A DNA stretch of 5,034 nucleotides from NCBI GenBank assembly GCA_017390245.1, contig JAFPCE010000102.1, positions 1-5,034 on the forward strand, read 5' to 3'. The stretch comes from Selenomonadaceae bacterium (GTDB taxonomy: Bacteria > Bacillota > Negativicutes > Selenomonadales > Selenomonadaceae). The notes under the pieces were generated by a model. The model was not told where the DNA came from. It was given only the letters and a program-made list of their open reading frames with translations, and made no database searches. Every line of letters starts with the position of its first letter. The first letter of the stretch is position 1. The translations under genes were made by a program, and so were the position numbers. Below are positions 1-5,034 of this stretch, in pieces.

Positions 1-518
1 CTCATGGCATCCAGCTTCGCCATAGTATCATCATCCAGCCGTGAACCAATTTCGTTGCGGGAAACTGGCAGCACCACTTTAGACAAATACTTGTCAGAAA
101 TTTCTTTTTTAGTCTGCTTTAATAATCTGTAAAATTCTTTGGATGGATGACGGTAAGCACCTGCGCCCAAAATCACGGACTGTTCAGCGCCATCTGAGGT
201 TACCACATGCACCTCTTTATCCTGGCGCACCAGCTCATAGGCTAAATGCTCAATGTAGCTGTCAGCTGTTTCCCCTTTGCCTGTATAGACAATGGTCAGA
301 TGCTCATTAACCACGTCCACATGCTCTTCGTCCGGCGTAAACAGCGCATCAAAAACGATAGTCAGATTGTGCTTTTCATAAGCACCGTACTCTGCCAGCA
401 TGTGCACCAGCCTGTCTCTTGCCTCTGACAAATCACCCCGCAGAGCCATCAGCTCCGGCCAGGAATTTATCACATTATAGCCATCAATAATATAATATTC
501 TCTTGGCTTCTTTCTCAT
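1..518 (-). CDS. rae1: YacP/Rae1-family NYN-domain endoribonuclease (3' end cut by the window edge)
   Basis: This is the reverse-strand reading frame from ATG 518, with 172 complete codons before the window ends. It belongs to the YacP (DUF901) NYN/PIN-like nuclease family. The Bacillus subtilis member, Rae1, is a ribosome-associated endonuclease that cleaves mRNA at the A site. Visible family motifs are YYIIDGYNVIN (residues 8-18, acidic D12), IVFDA (54-58, D57), the block YTGKGETADSYIE (78-90, D86) and VVTSDGAEQ (105-113, D109). These give the usual set of acidic metal-binding residues. Bacillus YacP has about 170 residues, so probably only a short C-terminal tail is missing. The start is fixed by an in-frame TAA six codons upstream with no other start codon between, and by GGTGGGG (524-530) 5 nt before the ATG. 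It lies 40 nt after rlmB, as in other Firmicutes. The family is clear. Ribosome-linked cleavage is inferred from Bacillus. Confidence 0.9.
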   Translation of the reverse strand, partial: MRKKPREYYIIDGYNVINSWPELMALRGDLSEARDRLVHMLAEYGAYEKHNLTIVFDALFTPDEEHVDVVNEHLTIVYTGKGETADSYIEHLAYELVRQDKEVHVVTSDGAEQSVILGAGAYRHPSKEFYRLLKQTKKEISDKYLSKVVLPVSRNEIGSRLDDDTMAKLDAM

Positions 519-558
519 AATAACCCCACCATATTATTCAGCCACTTAATGACTATAA

Positions 559-1545
559 TTACTTTTTCTGCAGCCTCTGGCGCATAGCCTCATACATAAG
601 CACAGAGCCTGCCACAGAAGCATTCAGTGAATTGATTTTTCCTGACATAGGCAGCTTTACCACAAAGTCGCACTGCTCCTTTACCAGACGGCCCACACCA
701 TGGCCCTCGCTGCCTACAATCAGCAAAAGAGGCCCTGTCATATTAGCATCATAATAATCCGCACCATCCATATCAGCAGCAGCTACCCACAGGCCTTCCT
801 CCTTCAGAGACTTGATAGCCTGCACCACATTGCCGATTCTGGCCACTGGCACATGCTCCACAGCTCCGGCGGAGGTTTTGGCCACAGCAGCAGACAGAGG
901 ACAGCTGCGGCGCTTTGGTATTAGCACACCATGGACACCCACAGCATCAGCAGTACGCAGCAGCGCCCCTACGTTGTGGGGATCCTCCAGCTCATCTAAC
1001 AGCAGGATAAATGGCGGTTCATTCTTCGCTCTGGCAATAGCTAAGATATCCTCTACTTCCACGTAGCTTACTGGTGCTACCTGGGCCAGAACACCCTGAT
1101 GACGGATACCTGCAGCTATAGACTCAAGCTTGCTGCGCTCCACGTAATTGATGTTGACGCCCTTTTCCTTAGCTACAGCAACAATCTCTTTAATAGAGCC
1201 ATTAACTGCCCCATTGGCAATCATGATGCGGTTCACGCTGCGGCTGCCCTTCAGAGCCTCCATCACAGCGTTACGGCCAGCAATCATATCCTCAGGCAGC
1301 TCTGGCCTGTCAGCTGGTGCAGACTTAACAGCCTTTACAGCCTTAAAAGTCTTTACAGCTTTAGCCGCCTGGTTATCCTTATCTCCGTATCTTCCGGCCT
1401 TCTGCTGGTTATTCTGGAAAGCGCCCTTACCCTTCACATTGTCCCTCTGCTGTTTATCCTGAAAAGAAGCCCTGCCCTTCACATTATCCCTGGCCTTGCT
1501 GTTTCTGCCAGCACCGGGTTTATCAGCATTTTTTCTGTAATCCAT
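559..1545 (-). CDS. rlmB: 23S rRNA (guanosine-2'-O-)-methyltransferase RlmB, TrmH/SpoU family, with a basic N-terminal tail
   Basis: This SPOUT-fold enzyme transfers a methyl group from S-adenosylmethionine to a 2'-hydroxyl in 23S rRNA (Gm2251 in Escherichia coli). The substrate-binding domain begins near residue 87 (MIAGRNAVMEALKG), and the catalytic domain covers about 179-325. All three SpoU motifs are present. Motif 1 is DPHNVGALLRTADAVG (188-203; N191, R197). Motif 2 is LLIVGSEGHGVG (274-285; E280). Motif 3 is KINSLNASVAGSVLMYE (303-319; N308). The core is about 242 residues, matching E. coli RlmB. The first 85 or so residues are extra, low in complexity and basic, with 21 Lys/Arg against 8 Asp/Glu in residues 1-80. 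I kept the long start because GGGAG (1553-1557) sits 7 nt before ATG 1545. The alternative ATG at 1287 has only AGG two bases upstream. One base separates it from the thyX stop, so translation is probably coupled. The exact guanosine is inferred by family. Confidence 0.95.
   Translation of the reverse strand: MDYRKNADKPGAGRNSKARDNVKGRASFQDKQQRDNVKGKGAFQNNQQKAGRYGDKDNQAAKAVKTFKAVKAVKSAPADRPELPEDMIAGRNAVMEALKGSRSVNRIMIANGAVNGSIKEIVAVAKEKGVNINYVERSKLESIAAGIRHQGVLAQVAPVSYVEVEDILAIARAKNEPPFILLLDELEDPHNVGALLRTADAVGVHGVLIPKRRSCPLSAAVAKTSAGAVEHVPVARIGNVVQAIKSLKEEGLWVAAADMDGADYYDANMTGPLLLIVGSEGHGVGRLVKEQCDFVVKLPMSGKINSLNASVAGSVLMYEAMRQRLQKK
1402..1491 (-). repeat. Two tandem 45-bp units inside the rlmB N-terminal tail
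   Basis: Residues 19-33 and 34-48 of RlmB are two head-to-tail copies of a 15-residue unit, RDNVKGRASFQDKQQ and RDNVKGKGAFQNNQQ. The DNA units (1447-1491 and 1402-1446) differ at 9 of 45 positions by my count, and the frame is kept. A second, shorter periodic stretch, KAVKTFKAVKAVK, lies at residues 62-74 (1324-1362). This looks like an in-frame slippage or duplication product within a disordered basic tail. Confidence 0.85.
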
Positions 1546-1546
1546 T

Positions 1547-2236
1547 TTATTTCTCCCGCATTTTTATCATTTCCGCAAACTGGCCGCAGGTCATAGCCCC
1601 CTCTGGGCAATGGCCAGTTGCAACACAGGAAGCACCAGCATTCTTAAACAAAAGAGGTGCCACCTTTTTAGCCTCAGCCAGCATCTTGTAGGCCAGCTCC
1701 CGGATTTCCCACTGGGCCCGGTTACAGCAGCGCAAATTGAAGAAATGCATCAAGGAACGGGCATTCATGGTTACCACTATCTTGGTTTCAGTAGCATTAG
1801 CCAGCACATAGCGGGCATCCTCCTTTGGCACGCCCATTTCCGTCAGCTCATCATAGGTACTTCTGATGGTCTGCATCAGCGCCTCAAACTTTGCCTTAGC
1901 CTCAGGCTTATCTGCAATAGTTGGCGGCAGAATGTACTCAAAATCATGCTCAGCCACATAGCGCTGGGACTGCTGGCTATAGGATGCCAGGCGGTGGCGC
2001 ACCAGCTGATGCGTCAGCACTCTGGATATGCCCTCAATACCAAAGGTAAAGGATACATGCTCCATGGTAGAAGCATGCCCCATCTGGACAATCTTGGACA
2101 CCAGCTTTTCCACCTGCTCTGGTGACATTTTCTCAGCCAGCTCCTCTGCACCAGAGGCAGAGTAGCAAAGACGGGCAGACATAGCCACAACCCGCTCTGG
2201 ATTTGGCGTATGCTCCAACAGCTTAACCTTTATCAT
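1547..2236 (-). CDS. thyX: Flavin-dependent thymidylate synthase ThyX
   Basis: ThyX makes dTMP from dUMP using methylenetetrahydrofolate as carbon donor, FAD as cofactor and NAD(P)H as reductant. It is the alternative to ThyA. The protein has 229 residues, close to the 220 of Thermotoga maritima ThyX. The diagnostic RHR(X)7S motif is RHRLASYSQQS at residues 80-90, followed by QRY. The dUMP-binding block is NARSLMHFFNLR (158-169). H164 and R169 align by eye with N169 and R174 of the Thermotoga enzyme, and histidine at the first position also occurs in Mycobacterium ThyX. Unlike the Thermotoga enzyme, it carries a cysteine set: C170, C171, C204, C210 and C217. The start is bounded by an in-frame TAA at 2255-2257, and AGGAG (2242-2246) lies 5 nt before the ATG. 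It sits between mrnC and rlmB. Whether the organism also has thyA cannot be seen here. Confidence 0.97.
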   Translation of the reverse strand: MIKVKLLEHTPNPERVVAMSARLCYSASGAEELAEKMSPEQVEKLVSKIVQMGHASTMEHVSFTFGIEGISRVLTHQLVRHRLASYSQQSQRYVAEHDFEYILPPTIADKPEAKAKFEALMQTIRSTYDELTEMGVPKEDARYVLANATETKIVVTMNARSLMHFFNLRCCNRAQWEIRELAYKMLAEAKKVAPLLFKNAGASCVATGHCPEGAMTCGQFAEMIKMREK

Positions 2237-2274
2237 TGTTTCTCCTTCATCTATTTACACACAAATATTATTGC

Positions 2275-2763
2275 TTATTTCTTGTTCTGAACCTCTGCCA
2301 TCATAGCCTGGGAAATGGCTTCAAAGGACTTTTCCGCCAGCTCATAAAGCCTTTCATTCTGCTCCCGCAGATACAAGCTGCCTAACAGAGCCTCAAAGCC
2401 TGTACTGGAATGGTACTGGGCCACACTGGCACTCTTGGGTACACGGCTTTTAGCGTTGCGGGCTCTGCGGTAAATGGCCTTCTCCTCATCGGTCAGCATT
2501 GGCTCTATGGAGTGATAAGCCTTGTCCTGCCACACAGCAGAGACTATCTGGGCACTGAAATTGTTCAGCACCTGCACCTTGCTCTGCTCATAGGACAGCA
2601 GCCTGCCCCTGACAAACAGATGAAAATAGGCATCGCCAATATAAGCCAGCACCAGCGGTGGCAGCTGCCTTACATCTACAGAATCATAGCGCTGCTGTAC
2701 GCCCCCAGCCTCATTAGGCACAAACATCATATCTACTAATTTTTTAAAATGCTCAAAGGTCAT
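2275..2763 (-). CDS. mrnC: Mini-ribonuclease 3 (MrnC), 23S rRNA maturation
   Basis: Mini-III is an RNase III-like catalytic domain without a double-stranded-RNA-binding domain. In Bacillus subtilis it trims the base-paired ends of precursor 23S rRNA. Here the RNase III signature is LAYIGDAYFHLFVRGRL (residues 39-55), with catalytic D44 corresponding to D23 of the Bacillus protein. The second helix motif is RRARNAKSRVP (99-109), and the second acidic motif is FEALLGSLYL (123-132; E124). The protein has 162 residues against 143 in Bacillus. Most of the excess is about 20 N-terminal residues. An in-frame TGA at 2770-2772, three codons before ATG 2763, makes this the earliest possible start. The ribosome-binding site is weak (GGTG, about 7 nt upstream). 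An initiator further inside is therefore possible, but I see no better site. The gene starts 22 nt after cysS. Confidence 0.95.
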   Translation of the reverse strand: MTFEHFKKLVDMMFVPNEAGGVQQRYDSVDVRQLPPLVLAYIGDAYFHLFVRGRLLSYEQSKVQVLNNFSAQIVSAVWQDKAYHSIEPMLTDEEKAIYRRARNAKSRVPKSASVAQYHSSTGFEALLGSLYLREQNERLYELAEKSFEAISQAMMAEVQNKK

Positions 2764-2785
2764 TATGCTTCACCATAATCCTCAA

Positions 2786-4219
2786 TTATGCCCGTTTCCA
2801 GGTAGTACCGGCAGCAGAATCCTCCAGAATAATGCCCTGTTCCTTTAAGCTGTCACGAATCTCATCCGCTCTAGCCCAGTTCTTCGCCTTCTTAGCCTCA
2901 GCACGCTCAGCAATGAGCGCCTCGATTTCCTCTGCTGCCATCTCCCCCTCAGCAGCAGGCATTTCCAGAGAGCTCTCAAAGATACCAATAATCTCAGCCA
3001 TCTTGCCATAAACATCCATCAGCTGGCCAAAATGCTTTTTATCAAAGGCCTTGCCCTTGTTCACTACATCGTTAACATAGGTATTGATTTCCTTGGACAG
3101 CGTAAACATATAGCCAATAGCCAGTGCAGTGTTAAAGTCGTCATCCATGGCCTCATAGAAATCATCCATAGCCTTGGCAGCAGCCTCTGCCATAGCAGCA
3201 TCAGCATCGCTATTGCCCTCCTGCTTTAACAGCTCCTGGCCACGATCATAGGCAGTCCTCAGACGCACCAAGCCTGCCTGTGCCTCCTTAATGCGGTCCT
3301 CGCTGAAATCCAAGGGGCTTCTGTAGTGGGTACGGAGAATAAAGAAGCGCACCACTTCGCCTGGATACAGCTTTAAGATATCTGGCACAGTAATAAAGTT
3401 ATTTAAGGACTTGCTCATCTTCTCATTGTCAATGGTAATAAAGCCATTGTGAAGCCAGTACTGGGCAAAGCTGTGGTGATCACCGCAGCAGCACTGGGAC
3501 TGGGCAATCTCATTTTCATGATGAGGGAAAATCAGATCGCTGCCACCGCCGTGGAAATCAAAGGTGTCACCTAAGTACTTCAAAGACATGACGGAGCACT
3601 CAATGTGCCAGCCTGGACGGCCCTGTCCCCAAGGGCTTTCCCAGGATGGTTCACCAGGCTTAGCAGACTTCCACAAAGCAAAGTCCATAGGATTTTCCTT
3701 GCGGTTATCCACCTCTACTCTGGCTCCAGCCATCATATCCTCCAGCTTGCGGCCACTGAGCTTGCCATAATCAGGGTCCTTCTCTACCCGGAAGTAAACG
3801 TCCCCTTCCATTTCATAAGCATAGCCTCTGTCAATAAGACGCTGCACCATGTTGATAATATCCTCCATGTGCTCAGTAACCTTTGGATAAAGGTTTGCTC
3901 TCTGTACATTTAAGGCATCAATAGAATCAAAATACCCCTTGATATAGCGTTCAGTAATAGTCTGCCAGCTGACACCCTCAGTGTTGGCAGCCTTGATAAT
4001 CTTATCATCCATATCAGTAAAGTTCTGGATATGCTTTACTTCATAGCCCTTAGCCTTTAAATAGCGCTTAATTACGTCCCAGGTAACAAAAGGTCTGGCA
4101 TTGCCAATATGGGGGAAATTGTACGGGGTGACGCCACATACATAAATTCCCACCTTGCCCTCTTCCTGTGGCACAAATTCTTCCTTTTTTCTGGTTAAAG
4201 TATTATAAACCTTTAGCAT
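2786..4219 (-). CDS. cysS: Cysteinyl-tRNA synthetase
   Basis: This class I aminoacyl-tRNA synthetase charges tRNA-Cys with cysteine using ATP. The protein is 477 residues, full length for the family (E. coli has 461). The HIGH-type signature is PHIGNA (36-41) and the KMSKS loop is at 267-271. The zinc site that selects cysteine is intact: C28 in VCGVTPY, C208 in WHIECSVM, H233 in FPHHENE and E237. FTDMDDKII (67-75) and FHGGGSDL (222-229) are further family blocks. The C-terminal anticodon-binding part (about 300-477) ends in the common form ILEDSAAGTTWKRA. A CCCGDHH stretch at 243-249 is a local oddity. ATG 4219 lies inside cysE, giving a 17-nt overlap, and GGAGG (4226-4230) is 6 nt upstream. 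An in-frame TAG at 4241-4243 excludes a longer form. Pairing with cysE puts cysteine supply and cysteine use on the same transcript. Confidence 0.98.
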   Translation of the reverse strand: MLKVYNTLTRKKEEFVPQEEGKVGIYVCGVTPYNFPHIGNARPFVTWDVIKRYLKAKGYEVKHIQNFTDMDDKIIKAANTEGVSWQTITERYIKGYFDSIDALNVQRANLYPKVTEHMEDIINMVQRLIDRGYAYEMEGDVYFRVEKDPDYGKLSGRKLEDMMAGARVEVDNRKENPMDFALWKSAKPGEPSWESPWGQGRPGWHIECSVMSLKYLGDTFDFHGGGSDLIFPHHENEIAQSQCCCGDHHSFAQYWLHNGFITIDNEKMSKSLNNFITVPDILKLYPGEVVRFFILRTHYRSPLDFSEDRIKEAQAGLVRLRTAYDRGQELLKQEGNSDADAAMAEAAAKAMDDFYEAMDDDFNTALAIGYMFTLSKEINTYVNDVVNKGKAFDKKHFGQLMDVYGKMAEIIGIFESSLEMPAAEGEMAAEEIEALIAERAEAKKAKNWARADEIRDSLKEQGIILEDSAAGTTWKRA

Positions 4220-4961
4220 TCTTTTCCTCCAGCTCCTTCTCTAATTCCTGAACTCTATTCTCCATGGCAGTGAGCTTCTCACTAAGCTGCGTCAGCGCAT
4301 CCTTAACAGGGTCTGGCAGCTCATCATGATCCAGATCTACATCCAGCTCATCTTCCATTTCCTTAACATCTGCATCTTCATCCATAACAGCCAGCATTTC
4401 CTCAGTGTAAACAGGCTGTCCCACACGCTTGCCGTGCATAACCACCACTCTGCCGGGTATGCCAACTACAGTAGCGTAAGCAGGCACCGGCTTTAAAACC
4501 ACAGAACCAGCACCGATTTTAGCATGGTCACCTACAGTAAAGGACCCCAGCACCTTCGCACCAGAAGCAACTACCACATTGTTGCCAATAGTAGGATGGC
4601 GCTTGCCCTTTTCCTTGCCAGTACCACCCAGGGTAACCCCCTGATAGAGCGTAACATTTTTCCCCAGCTCTGCCGTTTCACCAATGACGATACCAGTACC
4701 ATGGTCGATAAACAAGCCTTCGCCAATAGTGGCTCCAGGATGAATCTCTATGCCTGTCACAAACCTGCCAAAGTTAGAAATCATTCTTGGCAGCAGCACC
4801 CATCCCTTTAAATACAGCTTATGGGATATGCGGTGCAGCCAGATAGCATGGAGGCCCGAATAGCAGAAAATAACCTCTATGACACTGCGGGCAGCAGGAT
4901 CTCTCTCAAAAACTACCCGGATATCCTTCTTTATTCTATTTCGCAATCTTTTAAACAGCAT
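4203..4961 (-). CDS. cysE: Serine O-acetyltransferase CysE, short form with an acidic coiled-coil tail
   Basis: CysE acetylates L-serine with acetyl-CoA to give O-acetylserine, the precursor that cysteine synthase (CysK) turns into cysteine. A helical part (residues 1-65) contains RDPAARS (20-26). It is followed by a left-handed beta-helix of hexapeptide repeats (about 70-172), including EIHPGATIGEGLFIDHGTG (72-90) and YQGVTLGGTGKEKGKRHP (106-123). H87 and H122 match E. coli H158 and H193, and E72 stands where E. coli has D143, as in Bacillus CysE. The N-terminal domain is shorter than in E. coli. The tail (about 190-252) is unusual. It is an acidic stretch followed by a heptad pattern (L223, L226, L230, M233, V237, L240, L244), ending in Leu rather than the Ile that docks into CysK in E. 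coli. An in-frame TGA at 4983-4985, with no start codon before ATG 4961, fixes the start. AGGGGTGAGGG directly precedes it. Confidence 0.96.
   Translation of the reverse strand: MLFKRLRNRIKKDIRVVFERDPAARSVIEVIFCYSGLHAIWLHRISHKLYLKGWVLLPRMISNFGRFVTGIEIHPGATIGEGLFIDHGTGIVIGETAELGKNVTLYQGVTLGGTGKEKGKRHPTIGNNVVVASGAKVLGSFTVGDHAKIGAGSVVLKPVPAYATVVGIPGRVVVMHGKRVGQPVYTEEMLAVMDEDADVKEMEDELDVDLDHDELPDPVKDALTQLSEKLTAMENRVQELEKELEEKNAKGL
4226..4230 (-). promoter_or_regulatory. Ribosome-binding site of cysS, inside the cysE coding region
   Basis: GGAGG on the minus strand is a perfect Shine-Dalgarno core. It lies 6 nt before the cysS ATG and within the last codons of cysE. It supports the 4219 start of cysS and therefore the 17-nt gene overlap. 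Ribosomes finishing cysE would pass over it, so translation of the two genes is probably coupled. Confidence 0.85.
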
Positions 4962-4999
4962 ACCCTCACCCCTGCATTTATTTCAGCTTCTGCAGCTAT

Positions 5000-5032
5000 A
5001 AAAAAACAGCCGCCTCACTAAGAGACGGCTGT
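5000..5032 (-). terminator. Rho-independent terminator upstream of cysE
   Basis: On the minus strand, ACAGCCGTCTC (5022-5032) pairs with GAGGCGGCTGT (5006-5016). This forms an 11-bp stem with one G-U pair and a 5-nt TTAGT loop. The T run at 5000-5006 closes it, its first T also completing the stem. It points toward cysE. Only 38 nt lie between the T run and the cysE ATG, and I see no convincing promoter there. Two readings are possible: the end of an upstream transcript (gltX would be expected), or the regulated terminator of a leader controlling cysE-cysS. Confidence 0.9.
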
Positions 5033-5034
5033 AC
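5000..5034 (-). promoter_or_regulatory. Possible 3' end of a T-box (tRNA-Cys) leader for cysE-cysS
   Basis: The terminator begins at the window edge with GTACAGCCGTCTCTT. In T-box leaders the conserved box has the form AGGGTGGNACCGCG and runs directly into the 5' arm of the terminator. Here GTAC could be its NAC part, but the diagnostic bases and the specifier stem would lie beyond the edge. Bacillus cysE-cysS is known to be under T-box control, which makes this plausible. Nothing inside the window proves it. Confidence 0.35.

Noticed and set aside
246..428. Plus-strand open frame of 60 codons opposite yacP
   Set aside because: It is antisense to a clear nuclease gene, has no recognisable motif, and looks like a shadow frame. 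The other plus-strand frames opposite rlmB, thyX, mrnC, cysS and cysE were dropped for the same reason.
516..531. Five-codon minicistron (ATG GTG GGG TTA TTA TGA) whose stop overlaps the yacP start codon
   Set aside because: It has no ribosome-binding site of its own, and its GTG GGG codons are simply the yacP Shine-Dalgarno region. Chance is the better explanation.
519..537. Small hairpin AATAA/TTATT around the yacP ribosome-binding site
   Set aside because: The stem is only five A-T pairs, too weak to count as a regulatory element or terminator.
1285..1287. Internal ATG (residue 87) as the true rlmB start
   Set aside because: It would give a protein of typical length, but AGG is only two bases upstream. 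The long start has a well-spaced GGGAG and near-contact with the thyX stop. It remains possible as a secondary start.
1324..1362. Lysine/alanine-rich repeat read as a possible CRISPR-like or mobile repeat
   Set aside because: The repeats are in frame, short, contiguous and without spacers. They encode low-complexity protein.
1..5034. Signs of horizontal transfer, insertion sequences, tRNA genes or a defence system
   Set aside because: All six genes are housekeeping, on one strand and tightly packed. I found no transposase, inverted-repeat ends, tRNA fold or direct-repeat array, and no obvious compositional break.

Overview
The window carries six genes, all on the minus strand. Reading from the right edge to the left, the order is cysE, cysS, mrnC, thyX, rlmB and a YacP/Rae1-type NYN nuclease that runs off the left edge. 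cysE-cysS-mrnC-rlmB-yacP is a well-known housekeeping cluster of Firmicutes, usually found downstream of gltX. The moderate GC content, the thyX between mrnC and rlmB, and the protein sequences suggest an anaerobic member of the Firmicutes, perhaps Negativicutes or Clostridia. That placement is an inference from gene order and protein style, not from a marker gene.

Right edge (about 4962-5034): there is no gene here. It holds a strong rho-independent terminator hairpin on the minus strand, 38 nt before the cysE start. It either ends an upstream transcript (gltX would be expected) or is the terminator half of a tRNA-Cys T-box attenuator. The window stops too early to decide. From 4961 down to 2275, cysE (serine O-acetyltransferase) overlaps cysS (cysteinyl-tRNA synthetase) by 17 nt, and mrnC (Mini-ribonuclease 3) follows after 22 nt. 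From 2236 to 559, thyX (flavin-dependent thymidylate synthase) and rlmB (23S rRNA 2'-O-methyltransferase) are separated by one base. From 518 to the edge lies yacP/rae1, of which 172 codons are visible.

Intergenic gaps range from a 17-nt overlap to 40 nt, and I found no terminator or convincing promoter inside the cluster, so one operon is the simplest reading. Its genes join cysteine precursor synthesis and tRNA-Cys charging with 23S rRNA end maturation (mrnC), 23S methylation (rlmB), ribosome-linked mRNA cleavage (yacP/rae1) and dTMP synthesis (thyX).

I found no undescribed system. The points that merit a second look are the possible T-box, an acidic coiled-coil tail on CysE, a repetitive basic tail on RlmB, and a cysteine cluster in ThyX.
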